A stretch of DNA of 57,755 nucleotides from a virus. The stretch's first letter is position 1, and each line of letters opens with the position of its first letter. The stretch covers positions 1 to 57,755 of the IMG/VR virus record IMGVR_UViG_3300005664_000003; one strand, written 5' to 3'. Shown in pieces: positions 20,701 through 27,254 of the stretch. The translations under genes were made by a program, and so were the position numbers. The notes beneath the pieces are model-generated. The model had not been told where the DNA came from. It did not search any database and was given only the letters and a program-made list of their open reading frames with translations.

Positions 20701-22645
20701 CTATGAAACCTTTGTGTTAGGTTACTTAAAGTCACAGGAAAACATACCTGCTCTTGCCATGAGACCCGGCTTGAGAATCCCTTCTATCCAACGTTCTATG
20801 CTTGAAGGTATTATTCGTGAAGAAGGTAAAGACAAATTTAATGTTCTAAAAGAACGTGCTATTGATGCAGTTCGTAAAAGATATGACGAAAAAGACTTTA
20901 AAGCTGTAGACGAGAATGGTAAGCCGCAAGAGTACATTCCTGTCAGATTCATAGCTAAACAGGACGGTAAATCTGGAAGACTAAGCACAAGGGAAGTAAG
21001 CTTGGACTTAGCCTCTACTCTACCACTCTTTATTCATGAAATGTATTCAAGAAAAGGACTTGAAAGCCTACACTCTGATCTTGAACTGGGTAAACTTGTA
21101 CTTGCTGAACGTGAAGTAATGAAGACAAGAAGAGTTAAAGGACCAGGCTTAACCCCTTGGTTAACAAGAGAAAGAACTGGTATTCCTTTAGCTTCAGGTA
21201 AGTTTGATACGATCAAAGGAGAGCAAAGCAAGTCCTTTGAAGCCTACGATTCACTACTTAGAAGATTCATGTACGGGCAAGTTAAGAAAAGCGAAGGAGA
21301 TGTAGAAAAAGATGGTAAGAAGTTCTCTGTATCCAAGATGGTTGATAGCTTCCTTGGATTCACTGGATTTAAAATCATGTTCGGTAACCTAGCTATACCG
21401 TTAACTAACGGTATTGTAGGAGAACTTACAATGGTAAAAGAAGTAGTTGGTGGAAACTTAATTGATAAAAAAGATTACGCTTACGCTAATAAATTCTTTA
21501 GTCAAATAGCATTACCTTCTGCTCAGGATCTTGGAAGAAGAGAGAAGAAAACCAAAGCAGGAAGAATATTAACTTACTTCAACCCTCTTGATCATAACAG
21601 AGCTGTAACTGACCTTGGTGTAGATACTAACTGGATGAGAACTATCTGGAATACACTTAGCAGAACAGGAGGAAGTTCAATAGAATTTTACCTTGGATCT
21701 AAAGCTATTGGTGCTACATTTAATAGATTTAAAGCTAAGAATAGCAAAGGGGAAGAAGTTCCGTTGTATGATGCTATTGAAGTAAGTAATACAGGTAAAG
21801 TAACATTATCAGAAGGGTATACCTACAAAGGTAAGAAGAGTATAAGCGGAGAAGATATAAATGAAATCCGCAACTACTCTATTCGGGTATACCAGTTAAT
21901 GAATGGTGTGTACAATCAGATGGATAAACCTGCTGTTAACGAATATGCTGCAGGTAGATTATTATTCTTCATGCGTAACTGGTTAATCCCTGGTATTCAA
22001 GCGAGATGGAAAACTAAGTATTACGATGAAAGATTGCAAAAAGAGAACGAAGGTCATTATCTCTCAGCTTTAATAGCGTTTAACAACAGTTATAGCAGAA
22101 ATGGTATAGTGCAGGGAACAATTGATACTTTACGTATCTTAAGCTGGTTTGGTGCAAGTAATCCTGAATTATTATTACTACCAAATGAATTAGAGCTTTC
22201 CCAGGAAGAGAAGGATAACATCATTAACATGAGAAAAGCTAACATCCGTAAAACGTTGTTTGAACTTTATTCTATTATTGTTTTAACAGCCCTTCTTGGA
22301 TTAGCTTGGGACGATGATGATGAGAGTTATACTAAGTACATGACCGCAAGAATAAGAAGAGAAATGAGTACTTTCTATTCTCCTTCTACAGCTTGGGAGG
22401 TATTACGTTCTCCTACAGTAGCACTCAACACAGTAGATGGTTTAAACAGAATACAAGGAGACTTGTTTAACTCTCTTGGAGCTGTAATAATGGGTGAAGA
22501 TCAACCAGTGTATGAATCAGGTCCGTATAAAGGAGAAAACAAGCTTTCTGCAGACTTAAAGAGACAGCTTGGTCTCGGGTTTGAAAAACAATTTGACGAT
22601 CTCTCCCGTAAAACAAGACTGATACAAAGAGGAGGATATAAATAA
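8768..22645 (+). CDS. Giant virion protein with DxDxD RNA polymerase core and two zincin motifs
   Basis: One uninterrupted 4,625-residue frame. Residues 2738-2742 read DFDVD, the DxDxD metal-binding signature of the YonO-like, single-subunit RNA polymerases packaged in crAss-like virions (known for phi14:2 gp66). Two HEXXH zinc-protease motifs occur: HEALH at 1378-1382 and HEINH at 3532-3536. Residues near 350-720 form long Lys/Glu/Gln coiled coils, and a Glu/Pro-rich linker lies near 680-720. A hydrophobic segment occurs near the C-terminus (about 4497-4512). The protein is about twice the phi14:2 enzyme, so polymerase and other ejected domains appear fused. In this phage type it is injected to transcribe early genes. 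Confidence 0.85.
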   Translation: MELAPGFGEELKPLAPIGGDDPGDPKKKKALAPGFGQQYPSLPNPTQQPTESPRLSKNYIAQADLENYMAGQQSGLELIGKTIGQAIPNAILGTVEAGSYLLDVEQMIDKLKGDEAEYTNWLADAMKQAKESIAQDSSLKVFQTAESREGFAPGDATWWASHTPDTIGSALSLMLPAAGVAGLVGKGARALKMGEGATKVAQGVGATLASRYAESTMEASAVYERAYTDLLNKGISPEVARMRAGQQASNVWNTNWIFAMQDFLQYSSMLKGFSTAAKGGIGKSIAEIATQTASEGAEEAGQFIVGEEAYRAAMDTETDYFGKGFNQRLYEYINDPEFKASTLLGAFGGGVFTAAGPLGRAAEKGSSRVADIVSKQVKNIVDLGLKKERANYVGDTATSQTIDDVQFAQTAFQKLKEGKLANYKQELEALKTSKNLTPEVRQNLDNYTQDIDFIADEQAKLKASKLPADVHERVLATKLEQRQLGRLDNALTNELREIEQELVNNKELPSELVNLKQTQANLEAYKKLASTNNQFQPKVAEIQKAYDQLKMSGELGFPNLNEALTTSRDNDLFSKTFQLVSTKEKQAAVKKNLAELTTPEGIAKARKEAETRKVNEQAKAVLNNPDAKQEEILQAAANTTDEALKTALAQKHQALVDSKKAANQEETKKFVEEPPAPIPSSEEVLVEPPTESEYAPEMEAPPVDDSAPIEIPFAGGITPEQATRWGGLTKEQVSSILERIEIEQKKEVPPVVTQQAEKDKKAEESRQRTTVPAWLKEVNEDGSATVYTNNITGETATADKIFAVDTETGQLLANTPKVLAGQQVILKLENDFPWTLTPGFKPDKVENYVINVYVEGNPRPIKQLPSADNPRLADQRVITYLRNEVIARGEVKTRIASKNVGTIRKSSTLNSLDILKSDYVQVNEEQWKFENTAHKPILGFIDFNGNITTPNIGAMKGITKNVIDQVNNTQIVPRSNDLAKLRGKVITFRTAPDGSKRIIGLEPRNLNQTEIDWLNNNIAQLLVSKDFTTLNNVVYLPQHSAGVYSTKGDKKPDVLELNRSRIHIVNTTANTADVLIPVKGTQPVWVIVDSKQVGEMLAAKPYAFRVMTPDGNKSEVFYNHAGQGQITTKFKELLSKQFKNVPVTNLNSEIRYTDPVTNKAYNTYYDYLVETSSVQTNLPGSKTMGVGEDSSYSFNQVALYLDPNIEESQFTLVEENDEPVITNIIGTEKDLRDRIESLDVEIRREKYSVNTSEGQFYKENGKWFDYKNKEVTDPIIIKIFEHNLAANLKGRKIDTTPDKALDDFFGPDAKLKPATEQGFKLLTEKELTWFKDNIGEQAIEVAQNVDRFISKNGIAAFGQYYNGLVTIAEFAPEGTAYHEALHFFADPSNGLVTKKQSELINKIGEEKLAEEFEKYKLSDGKYKPAEPVRNFFKKLWLMIKNLLGFKTPVEKLFAQLDNLNLSLEQQKAIQEKAKLQLDPAEPRYKKLPGFRYIKQQQESIVAWTSEVIRLSGELARQEEVSLGEYLTNPKNLDAILGSIKSNFEKDFERIKGSKERSKVDQARYYSYLAMGIGTPSAGEESFVGSFEDVTTATGLPEDGFRTKVLKDLSRYGFSVRLKDGSTYTNSQEEFAESVDNAELKSQDEAERLYDIDHTLINPSESMSNRVKLFLASIPEPVLDQSGMPTGENKQTVFGTTKFLDFRRVDGNLALKLRDASNPITKLTELAENDAIAKVVLDALMNEKNKGNIQLFNEFAAKYKRDGYYKKTVLHGTKKVPIDKNDPSDIDPENPFATHRIENFAKTIDSDRASSDRVLHNRWREEGVRKKIVDTDGTVNTKKAAAIFARLEAFKNKFYIAKQKKANLPYTEVKDEFNSILSELGVSVPNQMWKELDALPNPGFKYRKVENMFFGTRSRTLEQLLLNAKEGKDPFEGSSLLTNLAKTSSVYIDDSRGGAYRNDEGNLENPINWPSALTELANNIKNNPQDVVSYYEQDSFYSDNQFLQAIKNSSDKIDLNFTSVIRRNEDNPKAFEKRTEIESMIMRFTTFYNNGGSEGYFFTGTPADKTKQPIISLPKKKGTQAAKDFLFTVLKGTMNSEVVRIQRLAKFQNSANEDNALPKDIANLKNSSRFIYIPGLNTVPKLKESLSSGDISTEEYTKALQTAEKIIEDFIESEFSAFKSFLAENDIININEKGEVTSERIPTQILDRKSLSAFLEEFFYNDLAWRLEVSKVLMGDIAFYKSPDDYFKRAYQTVTPGIKGYSETPVTLTRGIYAKQMKVNTPEYLNSLAELAGDKSIAEKYQSVNKTDAQSLMDIDSYKVLAESLGQWSKDHERLYKLAWSKGITVRYATRQLLDKELITEEQAKRLRSAAAKILLQPFKPFQFNNRKITLPDGSTMIIKEQFKDSITPITPELTKIHSGFRDLLAFMKANNIGIMSAEDTTKVGLYGVINDISQPVQDWQKRVVNLSDFRFPQLIPDKKKTDIKGTQFHKLILGNIDDKTMYKVGSTSMLGSTLKEKYNELWEEKIQASASNLQKRLGVGKEFKLSDDKAKRKEQLFKLKTTLEQELMSRDLNENYQDVLELVRAVNNEIDFAVPISFPAFGQKFQSILTNLWKKNVLGQDSPGYSAINLADFGVGYDDELKFVTNNEGELTEAEIALPLDNLGQIGLRYGDNILPNGRIIWDKLTENQKKALQFILYRIPTSNKSSMIPVRVVKIVPSNLNNVVIIPGELTIQQGLDFDVDKSQLLRRVTDKEGKIDSESVDTKLFNIYWGILTNKAHTKELLTPLASPTLEAKFKEYQEMGLIDLGTSSSVASTQADVKAEIRNKDGKAEIGIASRFNTGHTVLQTIKDFIGVNVEIGITIDQKYKFNELGRTFDASGTLISENHAESQQAALDAAKNPLLAYLGVVTGTMASFHTMIDFGVPLPVITDFFMQPVVREWTKFYKQEGQDSRKATEKLFESYPAIKDQYNILDRDETVSTEALKEGLKSAIDANPAHDAMVLNQFIKTNIIAGQLGKINNVLSIDTFQDATGIEALEAMLQQKNEVTNPEALVYIDSRVFDTATTPAVGKRLASFFKHGIQDALTYTGQFFPSTSMAYSQVRTAYAENIGQASITDKGLIKQLNQFIDYYNLEGDSLLSRTLIAIHPQKGQEDYRNRWSLFSAEKSIWKYIDQMVDKHPVLKNNELIKNLETSKTGVDQVQIVGIRNTDNNTNKTEVTNGWYEMLNHPNIEVRGLAHDLIRYAIMTTGFNFNAKSMFELIPVSFWIESGLDNAWKNIIKAAPSMNIDQEAAVVNFIRHNFKNLDRFPELYGKFQKDKGFFSNMIKNAKITSGTRHITEFYLSDEYSEAEVLPKFIRFNDRELGDYRLYEADPKDLSHFREVQPLGSRNNFYEVSADGRSQSKAPGNRKLNLNPDPWGLGGDNLTVRSPLFGRVNSEIDSRLRFYLPTDKEATSSVIKRLMLDESNPETLRNLEILLKNSSKINTPIILDSTLGTNNFGKFIYKGESGASEILINRNGAVESEKELRHVLTHEINHAFSVAVIQNPEGEEQINFVRNLDRIFNEATKLPDVQGEYGLTNSKEFIAELASNSKFRAKLRGTSLWSRLIRALRKLLGFTDKFDQILEEYYKVLDKADNLQNYSPVELGFEKKETKVGSKRIDLLDQMLASLKAREERLKTKGKRAEAKQLGGNIEVLTELVKTKRNEAVVKYLITVEEEMNKLKEAYNLMAKDPGKINPDTLFAMREQLVSYKLLDAFSDQIHQNPDNFIPEGGNSEVLLKSLDQLRADVHKMNNDTRRLAIKRFASVIKNTLTDPNITLESIVDQLEVADRDIDWLNRWTEVGMEMDDVAVRTAHKMLTNNTTSAYRAIQDDLYTTEKKKQKAVVVLKVPTEKGKYKWEKKTIEFTSTGMLKSLNEYEGWLKSKGRNPNSIVDKFAPILDMESLAENENGVKLISPWSKEGKAILSIKEGSPDFPLRQFYETFVLGYLKSQENIPALAMRPGLRIPSIQRSMLEGIIREEGKDKFNVLKERAIDAVRKRYDEKDFKAVDENGKPQEYIPVRFIAKQDGKSGRLSTREVSLDLASTLPLFIHEMYSRKGLESLHSDLELGKLVLAEREVMKTRRVKGPGLTPWLTRERTGIPLASGKFDTIKGEQSKSFEAYDSLLRRFMYGQVKKSEGDVEKDGKKFSVSKMVDSFLGFTGFKIMFGNLAIPLTNGIVGELTMVKEVVGGNLIDKKDYAYANKFFSQIALPSAQDLGRREKKTKAGRILTYFNPLDHNRAVTDLGVDTNWMRTIWNTLSRTGGSSIEFYLGSKAIGATFNRFKAKNSKGEEVPLYDAIEVSNTGKVTLSEGYTYKGKKSISGEDINEIRNYSIRVYQLMNGVYNQMDKPAVNEYAAGRLLFFMRNWLIPGIQARWKTKYYDERLQKENEGHYLSALIAFNNSYSRNGIVQGTIDTLRILSWFGASNPELLLLPNELELSQEEKDNIINMRKANIRKTLFELYSIIVLTALLGLAWDDDDESYTKYMTARIRREMSTFYSPSTAWEVLRSPTVALNTVDGLNRIQGDLFNSLGAVIMGEDQPVYESGPYKGENKLSADLKRQLGLGFEKQFDDLSRKTRLIQRGGYK

Positions 22646-22652
22646 GAAAAAA

Positions 22653-22688
22653 AATACCCAGACCAAGCCGAAGCTCAATCTGGGTATT
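22653..22688. terminator. Bidirectional rho-independent terminator between late and early gene blocks
   Basis: A perfect 10-bp stem (22653-22662 with 22679-22688, 16-base loop) lies just after the giant gene's stop. A T-rich run follows on the plus strand, and a run of T follows on the minus strand. It therefore ends both convergent transcripts. Confidence 0.85.
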
Positions 22689-22690
22689 AC

Positions 22691-22828
22691 TTACTTTTTA
22701 ACCGTCTTCCAGTAATTCTCAAAAGAGATTTTACCTTTAACGTACTGAGAGATAGGAGAATTGCTGCGTAAGCGTTTCTTCTTTTCTCTTCCGTGCTTGC
22801 GGTTCTTACCGCCATTTACTTTCGCCAT
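22691..22828 (-). CDS. Small very basic protein (45 residues)
   Basis: An ATG-to-TAA frame of 45 residues begins MAKVNGGKNRKHG and contains about 15 Lys/Arg. It resembles small basic ribosomal or nucleic-acid-binding proteins, but no family can be named. It is the last gene of the minus-strand block, and its stop lies 2 bases from the shared terminator hairpin. The coding look (clean start, basic tail, terminator directly after) supports a real gene. Confidence 0.55.
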   Translation of the reverse strand: MAKVNGGKNRKHGREKKKRLRSNSPISQYVKGKISFENYWKTVKK

Positions 22829-22890
22829 GATTTAAGCTATTTAACTTACTTCATGGCACTTTGGGTTAGGTTAAACATAAGATTTTTGTA

Positions 22891-23331
22891 TTAATTTTCA
22901 TTCTCTAATATCTGAAATTTATGTACTTCTAATGCAGGTTCTAACTCAGTTAGATACTTGTTTAGTTTCCACTCATCTCCTTCACGAAGAGAATAGAATT
23001 CTTCGGGTGAGGTAAAAGGATGAACTCTAAGTTCAAAAGTTTTCCATTCCCTGAATTTCTGTTCAGTTCTGCTTAAATGTCCTACTAAAAGATCATTTAA
23101 ATCTTCGCCAGTTGTGTTAATTACTGTGGCTTTAGAGTTTAAAAGTTCTTTCATGAATTTTGTTCCGGCTTGATTACAGCCACTTTTAACATTATTTATC
23201 ACAATCTCTACCTGTTTCTTAGTATAAAGATAGATTTTGGGGGACTTCTTTGAAATCGTGTTAAATGTGTCAGCTCTAAAGCCTTTAAATTCATCATCTT
23301 TCCAATAAGCAAATACAATAGGTTGTTCCAT
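22891..23331 (-). CDS. Hypothetical protein, 146 residues
   Basis: A soluble protein with mixed charge. The N-terminus (PIVFAYWKDDEFKGFRADTF) suggests a compact alpha/beta fold, but no known motif is seen. It shares one base with the preceding phosphatase gene, so the two are probably co-translated. Function unknown. Confidence 0.65.
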   Translation of the reverse strand: MEQPIVFAYWKDDEFKGFRADTFNTISKKSPKIYLYTKKQVEIVINNVKSGCNQAGTKFMKELLNSKATVINTTGEDLNDLLVGHLSRTEQKFREWKTFELRVHPFTSPEEFYSLREGDEWKLNKYLTELEPALEVHKFQILENEN

Positions 23332-24146
23332 TAATTTCTTCCTTTTTCTCCTGGGTATAGTTCCATAGCTTTATCAGACTGCCAATACTCCTTTGTATCA
23401 ACATTCATAATGGTTATAACTCCATTCCAACCACCTCCAGTATCAAGATTGATGATCCTGTCTGTAAAGATAGGAACTGTAATTGGCTGATTAGCTTTAT
23501 CCTTCCAGTAAGTAGTTTGTGTATGCCCGATAAACACCTCATTGATACTCTTATCTTTGAACTTCAGGATTCTATCACTACAAGAGTTATAGTTGATCCC
23601 CGAAGTAGCTAAAGCAGCGTAAAACAAATCTCTATCCCACCATAAAGTATAAGCTACTTGCTCATCCATTAGATAGTGCCTGTTAAACCCTCCATGTACA
23701 AAGATGTTATCTAATCCATCTCTATAATAAGGTTTCTGGTTATAGAAAAAGTCTCTGTGACTCTCTGGAATATCTGTAGGGGCCATTCCAGTAGTTAACC
23801 TTCTTGGGTCACCAAGATCCCAGCCACCAGTCTGCAGCTTACCGTAGCCAAAGCCCAGCTTCTTAGTATATGATCTAAGAGTTCCTTCTCCGCCTTGTAC
23901 CCAGTTGTCTGGATGCTTGTCAGTTTTTAACCACTGCAAAAACCAATCATCATGATTACCATGAATATCGACTCTATTCTTGATAGTTAACAGCTCTTCT
24001 ACACATTCGTATACTTCGTGCCAACCATCAGCAATGTCTCCCAAGGTGATTAATTGATCTTTCTCTTTGTCAAACCCACTTCTTTCAAGACATTGCACGA
24101 GAGCCTTATGGTTCCCGTGAATGTCTCCTATTGCAAATCTTTTCAT
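23331..24146 (-). CDS. Calcineurin-like metallophosphoesterase
   Basis: The 271-residue protein has the full motif set of lambda-type Ser/Thr phosphatases: GDIHG (7-11), GDIADG (36-41), HGNHDD (62-67), then FVHGG and FIGHTQT. These bind the two catalytic metals. Relatives act on phosphoproteins or on nucleotides such as Ap4A (ApaH type), and the substrate cannot be told from sequence. The gene overlaps its neighbours by 1-4 bases and follows the NAMPT-like gene in the same run, so a link to nucleotide metabolism is possible. Confidence 0.85.
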   Translation of the reverse strand: MKRFAIGDIHGNHKALVQCLERSGFDKEKDQLITLGDIADGWHEVYECVEELLTIKNRVDIHGNHDDWFLQWLKTDKHPDNWVQGGEGTLRSYTKKLGFGYGKLQTGGWDLGDPRRLTTGMAPTDIPESHRDFFYNQKPYYRDGLDNIFVHGGFNRHYLMDEQVAYTLWWDRDLFYAALATSGINYNSCSDRILKFKDKSINEVFIGHTQTTYWKDKANQPITVPIFTDRIINLDTGGGWNGVITIMNVDTKEYWQSDKAMELYPGEKGRN

Positions 24147-24502
24147 TTTAGTAATTCGTAAGTTAAGATTAACTGGACGTAATGTAAGATTTGATCAAAT
24201 CCTATAACTACAAAACCATTATGGTAGTCTCCTTCATCAAAACACTGTTTAACAATGTGACTAGTAATAAGATCAATAGCAAAGTGTGTAACGAATGTAA
24301 TTACTGCAAAGACTACACCTGTCCCGAAATGTTCAAAGTGAATGGTAGAGAAGAGCAACCAAACTAAAGAGTAGGTTGCTACATGTTTTAGTAATGCAAA
24401 CATGTCGTCTGATTTATTAGACGCTTGCCAATGAGTCTGTAGAGCAAAATCTGCTAACCAGTGGATTAACCCAATGGCTAGCAGTAATTTGTAGCTTATC
24501 AT
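24143..24502 (-). CDS. DUF3307-type membrane protein
   Basis: The 119-residue protein has four hydrophobic segments. The motif HWLADFALQTHW (about 14-25) and a later HFAIDLITSH are typical of the DUF3307 family of small phage and bacterial membrane proteins. Conserved His and Asp in membrane segments hint at metal or substrate binding, but the function is not known. It lies between the NAMPT-like and phosphatase genes with 4-base overlaps on both sides. Confidence 0.7.
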   Translation of the reverse strand: MISYKLLLAIGLIHWLADFALQTHWQASNKSDDMFALLKHVATYSLVWLLFSTIHFEHFGTGVVFAVITFVTHFAIDLITSHIVKQCFDEGDYHNGFVVIGFDQILHYVQLILTYELLK

Positions 24503-26214
24503 ACTTTCAATCTTTCTCTGATTTCTTCCAGGGTAGTAGTTCTTACTAACTCACCGTTTTTGAAAACAGTTTCAAGTAAGCCTCCGTTTTCTTGTTCCCA
24601 AGTACATTGATCATTTACTTTCAACTCATCAGTTCCATCAAACTTCTGCATTGCTGGATGAGTATCCCAATAATTGTTAAATACTTGTAAAAGACCTTTC
24701 TTAGACCTCTTAGTACCATCATCAGTAATTGGATCTTTGTAGATTTCTCTAGTTTCAACAAGATCTTCTCTACCAGTCAGACTGTAAGTTGCTTTGATAA
24801 GATCAAGATGTTTAGGGTTAGAACGATCAAAAGCTATTTCAACTTCTTCTCCTCCAGCCTTCTTTACTTTAACAGTAGGTACATTTAATACTTCACCGTA
24901 GGTAGCTTTCATCGCAAAGCCGAAAGTATCACGAGTATTATACTGGTAAGTGTAACTACCAATACCAAGAACCACATTAGTCGAAGCGAAACCTTTAGCT
25001 TTGAGTCTCTCACAAATCTGAGCGGCACGTTCCAGAGTGATAGAATCGCCATAGATAGCACCAATATGAGGATCAAGTTCTTTATATCCATATTCATTTA
25101 CTTTACCTCCAAACAAATCCCAGAGAAGTTCAATTACACCTTTTCTTTCTGGTTCAGGTACTTCCTTAAGTTGTCCTCCACGCTTGTAGTAATATTTCCC
25201 ATCCGTATTTTGATAATACTCTACTCCACATAGAATATCTACAGGGTCACCAGAATCTGGACGAATAACAAGTTTACCATCTCTTGAAAGGATTTGATCC
25301 TTAATTTGAGGAAGGTGAACTGTCAGGACTTCCCAAAGATTCCATGTATCAGAAACGACACTAAGAATACCAGTAGGATATAGATCCAGAAGCCTTTTGA
25401 AGGTGTCCACCTCAGCTTCTTTAGTACCCATACACATAACACTGTGCTCAGTAGCAGGTACAGAAGCACCGATAAGCCCTGTAGCTCCGTAAGATTCTTC
25501 AAGCTGATATATAGCTGGAATAGTATCCGTTCCGGTAAACGATGTAAGATGACCCATGCCAGAAAGAATAGCGGATTCAATACTAGACATACCACGCATA
25601 GAAAAGTCATGACCTTGCCACTGAACGAATTCTGAAGATCCTGTAGTTTCCAATGCGTATTTTGAAAGGACTTTTTTGTATTCATAAGCTATTGTTGCTG
25701 AAGTAATTGGTTGCCACATCATAGTTGAAATTAAGGTTTCCAAGTAATTTGTTAACCAGGCAAAGTCAGGATGTGTATTTTTAATTGTAAAGCAGGGAAC
25801 TCCAATTGGAACTAAAGTACCTTCTGGAACAGCTTTAATTTCAATAGGTAAATAACCTAAATCCCACAAAGCTTCAATGTGCTTAGTATCTACAGGAATG
25901 TGCTTCTGATACTCTTTAATAACAGAGGACTTGTAAATTAACTTGATAGTGGTTAATGTTTTACTGTCAACTCCTTGAAGACCTCCAAGTCTTTCAACTT
26001 CATTCTCTATGTCCTGTTTGTGAAAGAAGAGCTTGTCAAATTCTTTAATCAAATACTCAAGACAGAAATGCTGTAATCCAAAGAATACAACCTTGTCTAT
26101 TCCAGGAATTCTACTCTTTCTTGGAGTGAAGTTGGAATAGATCATTGTAGTACCTTCTGGTAGCATACGATGATGTTCCGTTTTATAATAATCAACTAAT
26201 AGTAGTGGATTCAT
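24499..26214 (-). CDS. NAMPT-like nicotinamide transferase (Namat-type candidate)
   Basis: The 571-residue protein follows nicotinamide phosphoribosyltransferase throughout. Landmarks are the N-terminal DYYKTEHHRMLPEGT, YLETLIS (about 157-163), the catalytic histidine in SVPATEHSVM (H257) and RPDSGDP (318-324), which contacts the phosphoribosyl substrate. Length is somewhat above human NAMPT (491). In phages, a NAMPT-like enzyme next to a Prs-like enzyme forms NARP1, in which nicotinamide is joined directly to ADP-ribose pyrophosphate to rebuild NAD+ destroyed by host defences. The Prs-like gene is two short genes upstream and no NMN adenylyltransferase is visible, which favours NARP1. Confidence 0.9.
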   Translation of the reverse strand: MNPLLLVDYYKTEHHRMLPEGTTMIYSNFTPRKSRIPGIDKVVFFGLQHFCLEYLIKEFDKLFFHKQDIENEVERLGGLQGVDSKTLTTIKLIYKSSVIKEYQKHIPVDTKHIEALWDLGYLPIEIKAVPEGTLVPIGVPCFTIKNTHPDFAWLTNYLETLISTMMWQPITSATIAYEYKKVLSKYALETTGSSEFVQWQGHDFSMRGMSSIESAILSGMGHLTSFTGTDTIPAIYQLEESYGATGLIGASVPATEHSVMCMGTKEAEVDTFKRLLDLYPTGILSVVSDTWNLWEVLTVHLPQIKDQILSRDGKLVIRPDSGDPVDILCGVEYYQNTDGKYYYKRGGQLKEVPEPERKGVIELLWDLFGGKVNEYGYKELDPHIGAIYGDSITLERAAQICERLKAKGFASTNVVLGIGSYTYQYNTRDTFGFAMKATYGEVLNVPTVKVKKAGGEEVEIAFDRSNPKHLDLIKATYSLTGREDLVETREIYKDPITDDGTKRSKKGLLQVFNNYWDTHPAMQKFDGTDELKVNDQCTWEQENGGLLETVFKNGELVRTTTLEEIRERLKV

Positions 26215-26402
26215 TTTTTCAATTTTTTAATTAATTCATCTACTGTATGAACACCATGTTCATTACAGAGTTGTTTAAGGTGGTTGTAGAAAGTATCTCC
26301 TTCTTTTAACCCTCTCAAGAAATGAGGACGTATGTTCAATAAATCACATACGTACTCATATTCTTCGTAGTCATCGTTAATTCGACTCAAAATCGACCCC
26401 AT
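26211..26402 (-). CDS. Small acidic protein, 63 residues
   Basis: A small soluble protein with an acidic, Tyr-rich N-terminal half and a Lys-rich end. It overlaps the NAMPT-like start by 4 bases (ATGA type), so it is translationally coupled to the NAD+ genes. It shows no recognisable family. An accessory role in the same pathway is possible, from position only. Confidence 0.55.
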   Translation of the reverse strand: MGSILSRINDDYEEYEYVCDLLNIRPHFLRGLKEGDTFYNHLKQLCNEHGVHTVDELIKKLKK

Positions 26403-26475
26403 AAAAGATTTTAGCTATTAATCTGTTAAACCAGTTATTATCTACTACCTGATAGACTTTTTTACTTTCGTTCAT
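26377..26475 (-). CDS. Micropeptide of 32 residues coupled to the Prs-like gene
   Basis: ATG at 26475 overlaps the Prs-like stop in an ATGA arrangement, and the frame ends at 26377 inside the next gene. The peptide (NESKKVYQVVDNNWFNRL near its start) is amphipathic, with aromatic residues. The 4-base coupling is the only reason to call it. Function unknown. Confidence 0.4.
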   Translation of the reverse strand: MNESKKVYQVVDNNWFNRLIAKIFYGVDFESN

Positions 26476-27245
26476 ATTATTTTAAATTGAGTTACAAATG
26501 GATGATCTACATCCTTTACTGAATTAGTACAGAAGATGTGTGATAAACCACAATCTTCTAATACATTAATACCCTTGGAAAAATATCCATGAGTAGCATA
26601 GAGGTACACACGCTTTGCTCCTTGTTCAAGAAGCTTTTTAGCAAGAACGATGAATGTGTACCCACCATCGCAAATGTCGTCTACAATAAGACAATTCTTG
26701 TCTTTTACATCTCCTGTAAACTGAAGATCTATTTTTCCTTCGTTATCTCTGTGCTTAACTCCCGCAACTACAGGAAGTTCAAGATTAGTACCTAGTTCAA
26801 ATACTTTCTTGTACGCTCCGGCATCGGGGGAAACAAGTACTATCTCTTCTTTTGTTAATTTAGCTATAGACTCAACGGCTTGAGTTACAAAGTGTTCAAC
26901 ACCTTCTTTGTAAGACTTATTAATTAAAGCAAGTGTTACGTCTGAATGAGGATCCAGGATATTAACAGTTGTAAAATTACAGCTATTAATTACTTCAGCA
27001 ATTAACTTTAAGTCAAAGGATTGGTGAGGATGAAACCTACGATCACTTCTTTGACCAAACATACAAGGTATTGCTACATGAATGATTGGGTCTGCATAAG
27101 CTGTGTGAATAGCATCAGCTAATGCTCTTAAGAAGAACAAGTCTTCATAAGAGTTTATTCTTTCTCTGATCTCCAACGGACCTTCTATATCAGTTATTTT
27201 AACTGAGATCTGTCCATCAGGATACTTTATTCTTTCGTATTTCAT
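26472..27245 (-). CDS. Prs-like pyrophosphokinase (Adps-type candidate of NARP1)
   Basis: From ATG at 27245 the protein has 257 residues. It carries the N-terminal KYPDGQ, the FGQRSDRRFHPHQ region equivalent to the ATP/metal region of PRPP synthetase, SPDAGAYKK, and the PRPP loop IVDDICDGGYT. It is shorter than bacterial Prs (about 310). The frame stays open upstream to about 27335 with a non-ATG start, but that stretch overlaps a strong RNA fold and is probably not coding. In NARP1 the Prs-like Adps makes ADP-ribose pyrophosphate from ADP-ribose. Pairing with the downstream NAMPT-like gene supports that role over plain PRPP synthesis. Confidence 0.85.
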   Translation of the reverse strand: MKYERIKYPDGQISVKITDIEGPLEIRERINSYEDLFFLRALADAIHTAYADPIIHVAIPCMFGQRSDRRFHPHQSFDLKLIAEVINSCNFTTVNILDPHSDVTLALINKSYKEGVEHFVTQAVESIAKLTKEEIVLVSPDAGAYKKVFELGTNLELPVVAGVKHRDNEGKIDLQFTGDVKDKNCLIVDDICDGGYTFIVLAKKLLEQGAKRVYLYATHGYFSKGINVLEDCGLSHIFCTNSVKDVDHPFVTQFKII

Positions 27246-27254
27246 AATAAAAGT

